Source of the DNA: Certhia americana
Taxonomy: Eukaryota > Chordata > Aves > Passeriformes > Certhiidae
Assembly: GCA_018697195.1 (NCBI GenBank)
Contig: CM031870.1
Coordinates: 8,997,380 to 9,061,379 of the forward strand
DNA length: 64,000 bases
Direction: 5' to 3'
Shown here: positions 1 to 13,800 of the stretch, piece by piece
Layout: each line of letters begins with the position of its first letter
Numbering within the stretch: the first letter of the stretch is position 1
Notes under the pieces: model-generated
Told to the model about the DNA's origin: nothing
Database searches by the model: none
The model's input: only the letters and a program-made list of their open reading frames with translations
Position numbers and translations under genes: made by a program

Positions 1-3000
1 TGCTTCCCTTTGCTGCAGAGTAAAGCACACTCACAGGAGACCCTTGGACACAGTTCTACACCTGCTGTGCCTCAAATACCTGGGGTAGTTGGGGCCTGAA
101 GGTGGTGCAGAAGGCTCCATAGCATCTCCCATCTACCTGGGGGTTGTTGTCATTGGTAGTGAGTAGATTTTGGAAAGCCTAAGCCAAGCCTTGTGCTGTC
201 TGGCTGAACATTGTCAAGAAAAGCTTATCAAGGAAGGATGGTATACAGAGCATTTTTGGTGGGTAAAGCTGAGTTAAGGTGATTTAGTGATACATGGAGG
301 ATAGAAAAAAATAGAATTCTGGAAAGCATTGAAGGGTATTGAAGTGATCTGGAGAAAAATAACTATTGTCTGACTATAAAAAGAAGAAACTAAACCAAGA
401 GAAAAAACTCCTTAGCTATAGTATTTATATCTGACCAGATTATATTTAATATCTTGTTTTCATCAGATAATCAGTGTTTTCCAACAGTTTCTAGTAAAGC
501 TTTGTAGTGTCTTTTTAAAATATTTTGAGTGCTGCTCAGACTACACAAACTACAGAAAGTAGATGTGTGACAGCTGCTAAGTGCAGAAATTTGTAAACTA
601 CTGTAAACAATTTTATGTTAGTATCTATTTCTTATTTATTTTTGAACAAGCAGCTTTGTATGGAATTAAATATTGGAACACAATAGTTTAACAGATAAGA
701 CTTCTTTGAAACTGGCCTTAGGCAACATAAACTCTCCTGACCCAGAGTTTCTGCCCTATTAGTCTTTAGCTAATTTCAGTAGGGAACATGGAATTCAAGT
801 TCATTTTAGCTTTGAAGATCGTGAGAATTTGGTTCTTAAAGCACTGAGGGCATGGACTGTGGATTATAGCATTAAACTGTTTAGAACATCAGAGTTTTCA
901 GGCACCATACTACTAATATACTTTTCCTGATTATTTTGGAATATGGGTGTTGATTTGGAGATTAAGCTACATCAGTTATAATCTTGGATCTGTACTTAAA
1001 AAGAAGCTGTAAGTGATACTCCTTCCTATAGTCTTAACCTGTTCCTTGTTAGAAGAAAGATGTTTAATTTGAAAAGTACAAATCTGGCTTTTGTTGAGTG
1101 AAGAGTGTAATTTTGCCTTTAGCAAATTATTTATTATGCCGTTAGTCATAATACTATGTGTGTGGTATATCTTCATGCTTAATTTCCAGTTTGGGAGTCT
1201 GAGGGCTGGGATTTTGTGTTACAGGATTTTTCTTCCTGGAAGTCTGCTTAACTGCATGAAATTCATCATTCTTTCAGTCTGCATCCTTATTCTTTCTATT
1301 AACAAAACACAAACAACAATTCGTTTATTCTTGGGAAGATGCTTGGTAAGGTATAAATCTAGTACAAGTGATATAATTGCATTCAGATTGTGACATTTTT
1401 TCACTGCTGTATAAAAAATGAGGCCACATAACAAAATGTGGAATTAGGAAACAGAAAAGAATATTGTAGATGAACTCTAACCACTTGGTGCAAATAGGTA
1501 CTCTTTACCTTTTATTCTTTTTATTCTTTAGTAAATAGCTGCTGCTTAAGATGTAGCACAAGTTGATTTTTAGATTTTTTTAAATTAAACATTGATCTGT
1601 CACCTTCTAAGTTTTCCTTGTGTCCATTAGCAGATGGCTAGAATAAAGTTTCATTTTCAGAAATTGGGAGCACCAAGTTGACTGGTTTCCATGGGAGCTA
1701 ATTCAAGTTGCTGTTTCCATTGTTAATATCTCAAAGTAGCCATGTTGATCCAAGTCAATATGCAGCAAAAGGTTTGAGAGAGAGATATTTTCTTAGCTGT
1801 CCTAAGGTCCTAAGTAGGGACTTCTTAATGGAGGACCTTCTGCACATGTCACCAAATTTCAGCTCAAACATAACCATTCTGATTTTTGCAAGATCCCCTA
1901 AATTGAAGTTGCTCGTAATCTCTTTATAATGCTTACGTTATTTTGACGTAATGTCTAATTAGCACTTAGTTTCTTCTTTTAACAATAGAAGTTGATTGGT
2001 TTTTTTTAAAGAGAACATCAAATACAATAATAAAACTTTGCTAATCTTTGTAAAGTGTGTAGGTATAAAAAGGAGCAAAGTATAGATTTTTCAAGAAATT
2101 TCATCTACTAAAAATGATTGTGCAATGTTCAGTCCCACTTCTGATAGGAGGTAGAAAGCCTGTTGAACGGGAAGCAGTCCTGCAGTTCTTTCCTCTTTGA
2201 TTTGAGTCCTTGTGCTTTCCTTGCATTGTTCAGTTCAAGGGCTTGGTTTACAGGCAGTAAAAAAAAAAAACAAAACCAAAACAAACCCAAAAGAGTAGCA
2301 CCTGCAGCTTAGTCATAAATGGAAACATCTTGTAGCATCCAAGCAAACAAATGAAATCATGGAGTTATCTAACCTTTCCTGAAATGCCTTAAGAGCTTTA
2401 CCAACATTAATTTTTAAGATAGACTACTATTGTGGCTATCAAAGGTCTCTGAACACATAGAGGAATTGGGAAAGATTATGATCCAATTCACTGATAAAAG
2501 TTACTAATTATTGTCTGAGCTATCAAGTGCATTTATAATACCAAAATGAACCAAAACTTGGGTTTTGATTTTTTTCCTATGTTGGTAACTTCAATTACAT
2601 AAATACATTCTTCTGGCTGCACTTTATGTTTGCTGGCCACAGAAAATCATGGAGCACATGAGATCTTCCTAATTCCATCCACAGAGTTCTGTCAGACCAG
2701 AAGGACTGAACTTGTTTTTGGGCAGAGTTAATCTGAGTTGATCTCGCAATTACTCAAACACTACTGCAAAGCCCTTCATATTAAAACAGAAATTAAGTAC
2801 TTTGGAATTTTTGTTAATTGGAATTCAAGTAAGTTGCTTCTGAAGTCATGTGTCACTGTTTCATTGTAAAAAAAAAAAAAGTATTATTTAAATATGTAGG
2901 CATTTTTGAGGGTGAGAAAGTAGAAGCATCATTTGTTTGCACACCACACTAATGCAGATAGCTTTTCTTTGGTTGTTTGGTTGATTTCTTTGTTCCTTTG

Positions 3001-6000
3001 CCTTCCCAAGTTTAGGTGTAAAACTGACCTTGTTTTGCTTTGTAAACTCAGCCTAAAATTGTTGCCAATGTTAATGTCAGCTTTTTAAATTAGAGTATTA
3101 AAGCAAATGTAGAACATTGACAATCAACATCATTTTCACAGACTGAAAAATATGAATGTCATGTTTAGATTTTTCTGACCATTTGCACACAACATATTTC
3201 CACATACAGTAGCATCTAAACAAGATACTACTTCATGTTTTGCCTATCTAGTTTTAAGTATTTTTATGAAATGCTTCATTTTAATAGAACTAGTGAGGCC
3301 ATGTGCTATGACAGCTTTTTATTTGTTTAATCAAGTAGAACCAGCTGAAGCACTTAATGTTGCCTTAAGAGAAGTGTTGTTTATTAAGAATATCCACAGA
3401 AAAGATGAGACTAAGTCAAATGATGTCTGTTCATATGATGATTAAAAGCAAAAAATTATTGAGGACTGTGCCTGAAGTCCTTCACTTACAAGTTATGGGA
3501 TAACATTTTATACACTTCAGCTATTGTGGCCAGAATTCTGGTTGCTTCTGAGTGCTCAGGCAGCAGCTCTTAGGGAAGATGGACTTAGTTGTAGATGAAA
3601 TAAAACATCATCCTCTTGTGATTCAGTTTTCAGCACAAATGTTTATGAACTCAGCTGCAAAAACTGCAAGTTAACACAGCGTAGCTTCTGCTTATGAAGC
3701 ATTGTATCAGTAGAAGGTATATTGAAAACTTTCCTGGGTTATCAGGATGGTTAATGGATGTTTGCTTCCGTGCCTGGTCTTAAACAGCTCTCTAGAGGTA
3801 AGCATCTTTCTCGCAGGGTGAAATAGCAGAGCAGTTCAGATTTCTCCTTAAAGATGGAGGTTGTTGATTGTGTGTTACCTTTAAGAGGCTAATTTTAGAC
3901 TTTACTTTTGGTTTGCTACCTCAGACTGATTTATTGATTTTTGGTGCATACTGCAGAGTTTTACAACTGTTTCTTAAAGGAAGATGACATATTTGAACAG
4001 TTTTACACAGTCAGTAAACAATTTAAACATCACTTTCATCTGAAGGTATAGGTTTTGTTTCAGTGATGAATATTGTGCATATTGAACCTCTGCTTGCTTT
4101 ATTTAAAATATTGGTAAGAAGTTTAGCATTTTGAATAAATTCTATTATGATCATTTTAAAGCCCTTGAAATGTGAATACAGAATATAGTTGTAATATTTA
4201 CAGCTACTTAAAACATTTGTATGAGACCTTTAAACACTAAGCTTCACAACATTGCTATGAGGTAGGTTCTTTCCAGCAAAGGTTTATGTGTAGCCCATAT
4301 TTCACCAACTCTTGTTTGAACAGGTTAGTTTGAGAAGGCAGTAACGTGAGAAAAGAATAGATAAATCATCTCTACAGCCCTACACAGTGACAAGGTAGGT
4401 TTTAGTTTCCCCACACTTTAATGGAGCTGTGGGAGGCTGCCTTTATTTCTCACAGCCCCACACTGCCGGGTAATTCATTTGCACTTATCAGGGCACAGCT
4501 CCCATTACCAATTACTGTGATTTTTTTCCTGCCTGGAGGTAGCAGTGGAGGGAATGTATCATCAAAGATTCTCCTGACTCATCCCCAGTCTCTGTCCAGA
4601 TACAAGTAATTGTCTATACGTTACCTTATTTACGATGTGCATTTGCCACATAGCTTATTCATTTTTCATTTTTTTTGATCAGTCTAAAGACTTAAGATTT
4701 AAAGACTACCTGTGAAGAATTAGTAAAGAGAAAATCAGTGTAACATTGTCATCAAAATATGCAGAAGTGTTAAATGAGTTTCTGAAGGTCTTTTCAGTGG
4801 TATTAATTTAGCTAGAGCAGAAACAGTAAAAATTTAATCTCAGTTATTTAATAAAAATGGACATTTTTCTGCAGTATCGACCAGCCCAGCCCAGGAGGAC
4901 TCTGTGCTCCTGGAAGAAACACATTATTCCAGGTGCTGGAAAAGAGAAGCGTGACAGGACCTCAGATTTGTCAGATACTTCTGCACACTGTTTTTAAAAG
5001 AAATGAATAGTAATAGTGAGTTTTTCATAATGCATAATCCAAGGTGATTACTCATGGTTACTCATCTGCTGATATTTCTCATCTTTTTCTGCTTTTGTAT
5101 AATTACCTTCATAAAAATAGCCGTATGATTTAAATCCTTGTTGCCCTGTATTTGACTACAAAACTTAATTAAGTTTATTGATATTGTGTTTTAACTGTAG
5201 GATTGCATTTTCTCTTTCAATATGTTAATTAAATGTCAGTTTTCATGTCAAAGTTCACCTGCTGCAGTAAGATGGTCTCTGTACAGGGTGTTAGCACAGC
5301 AGATGTGAGGTTGTCCAGTTGAGGCTCATGCCCCCACAGCACTTGCTTCTCTGGCAGCCACTTGTGGCTGGGCTGAGGAGCATCACCCTCTTCAGAGCAC
5401 AGCCTCTCTTTGTTGTTGCTCCAGGAGCTGATGGAGATAGAGACTGCAGCCAGGCCCATGATTTGTTTCTGTATTTTCTCTTTACTTCTTGCTGATAGGC
5501 AGCATGCTGAGAGGAGCCATCCTTTAAAACCCTGCATCTCTTCCTCTCCTTGGGGTGGGTATTCCATCCCCAGGGCTTATCCCTGGGAAGTGGCTCCCAC
5601 TTCCAGTTCCTGGACTGTTCAGTGAGCTAAGTGTTCCCGACTACTTTGTTTATGTTTAAGCCTGATGTGTGTTGATCCTTGGAAGAAAGGAGAGAGACTG
5701 AGCATTCCAGGGGTCTGGACCACTGGACTGGACTAACTTGTAGCCTAAGTAGGAAGTTTGGTGTAGGCTTGTGAAGGCACCATGTAGGGTCTGCTGCATT
5801 CTGAAAGCACAGTCCTTGCCCTTCATGAGAAGGGAAGGGGGATTGCCAAGTCAGTCTCAGATTGTGACTTCTCATATTTTCTCAGGTACAAATCATTAAT
5901 GCCCACTGCTCAAATAGAAGGAATATTTAAAACTATAAGAGCCCTCAAAGTGCTTATTGGCCTCAGTGTCAGAAATTACTATTCCCACTGCACAGATCTC

Positions 6001-9000
6001 CAAGTCTTTCTAGGTACTGCAGCAGGGAGACTAAAAAGCTTAATGCAATGGCCTGCATTGGCAACTGTTTGTTAACCTGCTGGATCTCACGCTTTTTAAG
6101 GATCTTTTTTAGTGTTTTTTGATGCATTGAAGAAAAAAGGGAATTAAAACAAAACCAAGCCGACATTTTGCATTTTGATATTCTCCCCACTAAAGATTCT
6201 GGTGTATTACAAACTGATGGAGTTTTAAATTTTACTGAGTTTTATAAATGGAGAAACTGAGGGCTTATGTTCACACCATGATTTTTCTGCATGGTATTGC
6301 TAATATCTGATGACTGTTAATTCAATTCAGTACTGTACTGGGTACAGTTGCCGTGTTCCTTTGGATGTGAGTGAGTGAGCACTGTTAACGTCAGCCAGTT
6401 GATTTGGCCAAAGCTTGAATGCATTGTGATTCTTGAACTGTTATTTTCCAGCAGATTGCTAAAATAAAAGCCGATTTACTACTGAAGTGTCATCCAGATT
6501 TCAGAGCTTGTGCCAAATAAAATACCAGTTCTGGTGTCTCAAGTAGCAGGGAAGTATAAGATTATAAGATTTTTCTAAGGAAATATGTTTTTTCTTTTGA
6601 AGATAAAATGTTTAAAAATAAAAGAAGCATTTGTCTTCAGCAGTTAAGAAGATAGCAACCACCTACGATCTGTGAGAACACTTATATAAGGCTCATACAC
6701 TGTACAGGAGTTTTGGTTTGCCAGTGCTGGAACACTGTTCCTATGTGCTTGTCATGGAAATGTGAACTGAAGCCTCCTAGTAGTGCTGGTGCAGATTCTA
6801 TTTTGATAATGTATTCTAAAGGCTAAGTAGAAAAATAATTTTTTTCTAGTTTTCACTTTACTACTTTTAAACATTTTGATGAATTCTGTGTTAAAACAAA
6901 AAAACGGCCAGCTGTAATCATTTAGGAGTATTGGAACAATTGAGTAATTTTATTTTTAGTTTGGAAATAAATTGGTATTATGCTTTCAACAGTTCATAAG
7001 CAGAAATGGTTTTCACACCTAGCAGAGTGATGGCTCACACAATTTTGACTTCAGGTGTCTTAGTTTTATGGAAGGGAGCAGAGACCCCTGGAGTGACAGC
7101 TGATGGTTATCAGATCGGTCTGGTATAAAAGTTGCTTTCTTGGATTATGCTAAGTAGAATATTGAAACTTTAATAGAATGGTTTTTTTAGAATTGTGTCT
7201 GTCCTGTACATGTTTTTACTTTTGAGTTTCAGTTATGTTATTAATATACTTTGTGTATAGGTCTGCTTCAATTCAATGTGTTTCACAGATAATGGTTACC
7301 ATTTGCAGATGGCAAATATGAAGTAATTCTTCAGGATTGAGGAGACTTCAAACAAATGAGAAGGGGAGTGAAATTGTATAATATAAAAAAATAAATATTT
7401 AATATAAAACATGAGCATCATGGGCTTTACATTTAAATCAGAGGTTTCTCAGTTTTGCATATATCCAGGTTGCTGGATAAAGTGTTTATTATACAGGGTT
7501 TGATTTTAAACAAAGTGAACAAATGTTTTCTACTACTCATTTTCGTGTTTGAATTGTTGATGTACAAACAATTGCTTATATTAGAAACATCAGAATGAAA
7601 TGGCTTTTGAAGACGGAAAAGAGATGGGAGGCATTCTGCATACCTTTAGGTGAGTTTTATGTGAAGTGAGTGCTGCTGGTTGTAGCCTACACCTGCTGCT
7701 AAAGCAGTTGTATTCATCTGGAGCAGTTAAAATGAGTGTGCTGGAAAATGTTAATGGTTTATTTTCATACATGCAGTGTAAAAAGATGTTTACAGAGATG
7801 CCTTTTTTCCTCATTTATTTTTTTGTTTTGTTTGTTTGGGGAGATACTTATAGAAGTTATTTTTAAGTTTCCAAATTAGTTTGTCAATCGATAAGGAAAA
7901 CCTTATGCCAAAACCAGACTAGTAATTTCATGGATGCCAAGTTCAGGAGTTGTCTATCTAAGCCAGATATTCATGATGTAGGTCACTGACTTTTTTTCCT
8001 CCTACAAAAAAAACCCTGTAAATGTTGGGTGGGGTTGTGTGTTTTCCTTTCTGGGGAAGGTTTAGAGAATTTGTTGTTCTTAGCTCAGAAATATTTCTGT
8101 AGTCTGATACAGCAGCAGTTCATAAGTAATAATGAAAAGAAATGAGACCAAAATGTGATTTAAGGTATGAGTAAAGAATTTGAGTAATTTAGACTTTGTG
8201 GGAATTCTAGAGTGTCTTTTGTTCAAAGATTATGTAGCAACGTAGCAATAGGGTTGTTTTAGTGTTAAAGGATCATTTGAGAACATACCTGGGTTTTTAG
8301 CAGCCTATCTAAAAGATTTAGGAAACGGGAAGTTCAATATCTGGGACTTCACTGTGAATTGGACAGTTTAAAATTAGGGTTAGAGTTCTGTACTGGAGAA
8401 CTTTGGATTTAGAGTTTTCCTAATGATGACATTCATGAATTGTATGAAACCAAAGTGAAAATAGGGACTTGAGAGTCAACAGAAAAAAGAAATTCTGTGT
8501 GAAGAGGGTGGGCAAAGCATTTATAGTGAAGTCACCCAGAAGTTGTAAAATCATCTGCTTTGGAGATTTTTAGAAGCTGACAAGGCAAGTTCCTGAGAGC
8601 TGGTAATCACATGGCACAGGGGGATGGACTAGATGACCTCCAGAAGGTCCCTTCCAGGCTGATCTATTAATGTTCAAATCACAGATCAAACACATTTTGT
8701 GTAGGAATTCAAACTTGTTTTGGATTGTGCTTGCTACTGTGCTGCAATCAATATAATTTAATTGTATGCTGCGTTCTCAGTTGGATATGGACAATAAACA
8801 CACATTCCTGAAACAAAAATTAAGAGATGGACGTGTTACCAATTCCGCAGTGTATTGTAGAAGTGATGAAAGTCAAACAGCTTTCATTCAAAGCATGATG
8901 TTTACTTATCTGTCATGGGGAAAAAAACTAGTCAAAGCTAACCTGCAGAATAACAAATGCTAAACCTTTAGTACAAGAAGGTGTCTCAATTAATTTAATC

Positions 9001-10453
9001 TATTTTGAGAGCATGAATACAGCTCACGTGGCTTAATTTCTTTGAAAAGTGACTCCAAGGCAACTCATAACTAGTAAATTGTGGATAAAATGCTGTGAAT
9101 ATGAACTGATAAGCAGCTAAATTTTCACTTAAATTCTGCTCTGAAGAGACCTGCTTGGTTAATAATGTACTTAATTTGTATGGGTGAGTGGGAGTCTGAG
9201 GAGAGTGTAATGTCAGGAAATTGAGTGAGAGCTGAGTAAATTATGCTTCTAAAAGCTAAGAACAAAAAGAAAAATCTTGCATAACAGTAAGTTAACGTAT
9301 CTTTGTTTAATTTGAATGCACCAGTTGGTAACTAAAGAAAATAATGAAAAAAAAGCACATAACCATGATAATTGTTCCATTTAGGTTTATATCAAGCAGT
9401 ACCTGCTTGTATTTCTTATTTTTCAATTCACACTTTCAGAACATGATTCTCTACCCTTTTGTAGTGTAGGCCATTCTTTGGTGGTCATGATAATTTTTTT
9501 GTCATCTTGTTTTTTTAAATATCATGTTGATACTTGAAATATTTTGGTATTGATCATTGAAACATATATTGCATTTTAAAAATTCTGAATGCACGCCCTA
9601 ACGCATGTGGTTTATATTCAGAATATTTGAAGTGAGAAATTTAAGGCTGAGTATGGCAAGCAGTTGTGTTTCTTAAGAAAATTAATTAAAAATTAATAAA
9701 AAAATCTCACAATAATAAGACATTTCTTCATTTTTGTGGATCTTTCTGAGTCGTTAATATTTCCATATCATTCAAGTTTCCAAGAATCCAGGGATAGGAC
9801 TTCAATGAAGTCCATATTGATTTATTGAAATTTTAATGACTTGATAGTTCTGTAGGTATAAAAAGCCTGTACTAGTAATTCATACATCTGTCTCTGCTTA
9901 CTGTAATTAAGTACTACACTAATGATAGAAAGTAAGGAAATAGTAAATTTGGACTTTTATTCAACTATTCAATAAGTAACTCGTGGGCAGTAAATTAATT
10001 TTAAAATACTCATGGCCAAAAGTCTTCCATGCTGGAGAGACTGAGGGTTAACTAGTTCTGGTACAGTCCTTTGGTGGTGTGAAGTCCTGTATGAATACTG
10101 ACGTTGATTTGGGATCTGAAGGAGAGTTGTGCAGAGCTTCAAAATATTAAGAGCCATTTGTATGTTAGCACAATATATTCAGCATTCTCTAGTAGAAGCT
10201 ATTGGAAAAAAGGACTTGGAGAGGGGATCGGGTGGGGCACAGGAGCTTCTGGACATCCATCGTCAGGGTCAGCACTGGGTGATGTTTCTGTCAGTGTGAG
10301 TGGAGAAACCGTCCTGCTTCTCTGTTAAATATCCTCGGAATCCATTCCCTGACTATATTTTTGCCAACCTGTAATATTTGTGGGAAATGAGTAGGTAATA
10401 TCCATAATTGTAAAGCTGAATTCTGCTTGCGAATGGTCTGCCCAATGCTCAAA
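1..10453. other. Non-coding 5' flank or 5' intron of MRTFB
   Basis: About 10.4 kb of AT-rich sequence with stops in all frames. The longest open frames are about 100 codons or less and resemble no protein I know. Apart from the CR1 fragment at 8488-8680 and short A/T runs (for example near 2260 and 2868) I see no gene. In mammals MRTFB has untranslated exons far upstream, so this may be intron rather than intergenic DNA; the sequence does not decide it. A compact motif-rich block at 4400-4610 is noted under findings. Confidence 0.6.
8488..8680 (+). mobile_element. CR1 LINE 3' fragment, diverged
   Basis: The end reads GGGGGATGGACTAGATGACC then AGGTCCCTTCCAGGCTGAT, the hallmark 3' end of avian CR1 non-LTR retrotransposons. 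The preceding bases (GTGAAGAGGGTGGGCAAAGC, then CACCCAGAAGTTGT) match the CR1 consensus just upstream, with many substitutions. It is a 5'-truncated dead copy with no reading frame. The 5' limit is approximate. Confidence 0.85.
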
Positions 10454-10489
10454 TGTGCAGGCAGCACAGCATCTGAAGCGTTTGAAGGT

Positions 10490-10800
10490 GTTGCCGGAGC
10501 AGAGAGTTGACCAGAACCGCGTTGTTTTCGCAGAGCGGCGAGGCGTTGCCAGGATGGAGCCCGCGGGGCCGGCGGACGGCGAGGACGAGCCCGCACCAAC
10601 AGCGCGGCTGGCGCCCAGCCCGCACAGCGAGGCCGTGGCGCAGGAGCTACGAGGGCTGTCCCTGCAGCCCAGCCCCTGCCTGCCGCCGCTCACCGAGCGC
10701 AAGAATGGTGAGTGACTGACCGAGTGCCGGGGAGCGCCGAGACACCGGGAGGGAGCGGGCAGTGACGGCGAGAACTTGCTCGCTCTTGCTCGCTCTTGCC
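10490..10800 (+). promoter_or_regulatory. CpG-rich block around first coding exon 1a
   Basis: CpG density rises sharply compared with the AT-rich flanks, as expected for a CpG-island promoter. The block overlaps exon 1a and the start of its intron. I see no TATA box at a convincing distance. The bases just before 10533 (GTTGTTTTCGCAG followed by AG) also look like a splice acceptor, so exon 1a could be a second exon spliced to an untranslated exon further upstream. 5' end mapping would decide this. Confidence 0.5.
10554..10707 (+). CDS. MRTFB: MRTFB exon 1a, long N-terminus
   Basis: Encodes 51 residues beginning MEPAGPADGEDEP and ending LPPLTERKN, plus the first base of a Val codon. The donor is G|GTGAGTG at 10708. 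The tail PPLTERKN-V-LQLRLQQ matches the human MRTFB isoform that, as I recall it, ends its own first segment PPLNERKN before VLQLRLQQ. The start sits in GCCAGGATGG (A at -3, G at +4), a strong Kozak context. The segment is acidic and Pro/Ser-rich, with no domain. The exon is much richer in CpG and GC than the rest of the gene because it lies in the promoter CpG block. Confidence 0.85.
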
Positions 10801-13800
10801 ACTTGCAGATGCTGCGGGATGTTGGGGAGTCTGCCCCGGGAGCTTCACCCGCCAGGGCAGCTTTTGGAGCAGCAGCAGGCACTCTGGAACCTAGAATGGA
10901 GTTGAGGAGATTTTTAAGTAGTTTTAAAACTCCAGGTGTATACTACCAATACTGATGAAATATTTTTGAGCCCTGTGTTATTATAAGACAAAAAGGGATA
11001 GTTTTCAAGATTTTTTTTTTTCTGCATAAATAATACATAATTAATGTTTTGCATTCTATCCCACAGAGTTTAATTCAATATTAGTATACTTCTGGAAAAA
11101 TTGTTTTTTCGTAATTGCCTGTGAAACCAAAATGGATGAGGTGGGCATTTGTGACCTGTCAAACCTCCAGAGCAGCCAAACCATTGCTCATCTATAAATT
11201 CAGACTTAGTAATTTTGGTTAATTTGGTTAGAAGCAATCTTTGCAGAAATGCTAAAAGTCAGAAGAAAATTTGTAGAAGTGAACTTTGAACTTGATGGAT
11301 TCAAATTAAAAGTAGTTTTAATAATTTAATATTTTTACTTTTTTACCAAAAAATGGATATTTGCAAGAGTATTTTAGCATGTCACTACTTTATGAAGTCT
11401 ATAAGGATGAGATTGCAGTTCACAGAAATACAGTAGCACTTAAAAAAATTCTGAAATGTTTAAGAGTATTTTTTTGGTAGGATTTTTTTTATGCAGGAAG
11501 CGTTATGCTTACTTGAGCTTTGCTAGTGATCCTTTAAACCTTTTGTTTACTTGAATGAGTCCTTTGGCATTAGTCCAGTAGGAGGCTGAACTGTTCTAGT
11601 GTTGTTAAGCTGACTTGCACAAGTTAGTACAGAAACTGTGTTTCCAGCTTTTCCAATGTCACTGCAAGGGTAGGAGGCTTCTGCTGTGGTTTGGTTTTGT
11701 TTGCCATGGAGGTAATCACAGCATGCCTGGTGAGCCAGCAGTCACTGGAGCTGTTACTACCTTCTCCTTTTTCTTATTTTCCTCCTCTCCCTTGCCCTCT
11801 GTCCCAGAGTTGCCAGTCCCAGAACAAAGCAGCTATAAGTGTTCGGGTGGGCAGAGCTTGGTGGGTTTGCTGCAAATTCTCCTGGTTAGCTTAAGCTCCA
11901 GTGGAATTATTGTCCCTTGAGTTTACAAAGGAACATTTATATGCTGTGCCAACTCTGTCAAAGAGGTTTTCACTTCCAGCAGAGGATCAATAACAAAACA
12001 GTTGGTGTGCACTAGGAGCTTTAGATTTTCTAGTCACTTATTACATGCAGCTATTTACTCCTTGAACACAGACAAATGGATAATTTTGGGAGATGGATGT
12101 TGTATGTTGGTCTCCTGGACTGTCACAGTTTAAAGGTTCTGCTATTTCATTTGTGCTGTTTTCAAGTTCATGGCTGTGGTCAATAATGTATTGCTAATGA
12201 AACTAATTTCTGGTTCTCATTAGTCTGCATCTTTCTGGATAATTAGGCAGTACATTGCAATGCATTAATCATGTCAGCCTGTGCGCTGTGTATTGCAGTG
12301 GTTTATCATGCTTGTTCTCTGGAGGCCAACTCTTCCTCCACTTGCTAAAAAGCAGTAAAAGTTCCTATTTTATTGGTTCTGCTCTTCACACTTGTCACCT
12401 CCTGAGTGATCACGAAGATGTGTCTGTGATTCTGGCAGTCTCATGACAGCCGTGGGTGTACAGTCCCTCTCATGAGCAGTGGGGCTGCTCACACACATGG
12501 AGTTTGGGAAACGGGCTCTGTGTTTGCCTCCCTGCTTGAACAATGTCAGGTTGGGTCCAGTGTATGTGCTTTGTAGGAAAAATGCTGTGTCTTTTTGAAG
12601 GACAGCTTGGGGCAAAAGTGACATGGATAAGGCTCTGGAAGCAGGAGGGAGAAGACTGACTGATGCATGAGTGTTGAGTTGGGCTGTGGTGGAAGAAGGC
12701 TAACAAGAATAACAGCAGTGTGGCACAGGCCAAGTACCAGTGAGAACAATGTGCTGTCCACACACTGTACCACAGTTTCACGAACTTGTTTCTGAGGGCC
12801 AGGAGGTGGCAGGGGAGGGAAGGATAGGCTGTCTCCTGCTGACAGCAGGAGGGTGGATGGGAATGATGCTGCCTGCAGCTTTCCAACCAGATGTTTCAGA
12901 GCCAAATGATGGGAAGGGATTGCACATGTAGATGCCATCAAAAAAAAAAAAAAAAAAGGAAGGAGTGCATGACCAGAGCTTTTTGCATGCTGAATTAGTA
13001 CTTTTCTAGAACTGGTGAGCATGCCACTTTGGCTGGAAGAGAGAGCTATGAAGGGCTGGGTGTAAGGAGTCATGCAATCATTATTTCAAGGTACACATGA
13101 AATAGAAAGCTCCTCGCTAATGTTTTACAGCAACCTCTCTTGGCTCTGCAGTGGCTTCCTTGACTATCTCCTTGTGCCAAACTCTGCTTGTGACAGTGGC
13201 TACTAGTTTCTGAAAAAGAGACATATAAGTTGCTCTTGTGCAGTTCTTGTCCACAGGTGGGAGCTTGCTTATATTCTTGTAAAATGGGTGGATAAGAGGC
13301 TGGCAACTGTCTGGACCATTGACTGCCCTTCAGCTCTGCATTTTGGCCATAAATTCTGTGGGAAGGGGAGTGTGCCCATTCCCTGCCCTTTGTGTGGTAT
13401 GGAGAAGCAGTTCTGTTCCAGCCAGAGGGGGCTGTGAGGTGTCTGCTCCTCCAAACTCACAGCCAGCATAGGAATGGGATTGCTTCTTCTTGTAGGAATG
13501 GGATTCCTTTGGCTTCTCTTTGGGGTTGTGCATCATGAACTGGAGGAGGGTAGAGAAGGTAGTGTTGTGCCTCCCATGGCTGGCAGCAACTGTTCTCCAC
13601 CAGAATTGGGCTAATTGAGAGAACCAGGAGTCTTGGATGTTTTGCAGGAAAAAAGCCTTGGGACAGTGAACACCTTAAAGGAAAAGCAAGACTGGTAAAA
13701 TCTCAATTAGGAGAGAATAGCCCAAAGAAAGTAGTGCCCCTGGCTGTGAACAGGGACACTCTGGAGCAGAGACCCTGAGGCACCGGTCAGGTGAGAATTG

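Noticed and set aside
10325..10882. Antisense ORF of 185 codons across exon 1a.
   Set aside because: It is a by-product of high GC and few stop codons in the CpG block; the sense exon is conserved in the MRTFB family and the antisense product resembles nothing known.
12470..13073. Two long minus-strand ORFs (138 and 175 codons).
   Set aside because: Low-complexity Ser/Pro/Leu-rich translations, one running through a poly-A/T tract as poly-Phe. No splice or family evidence.
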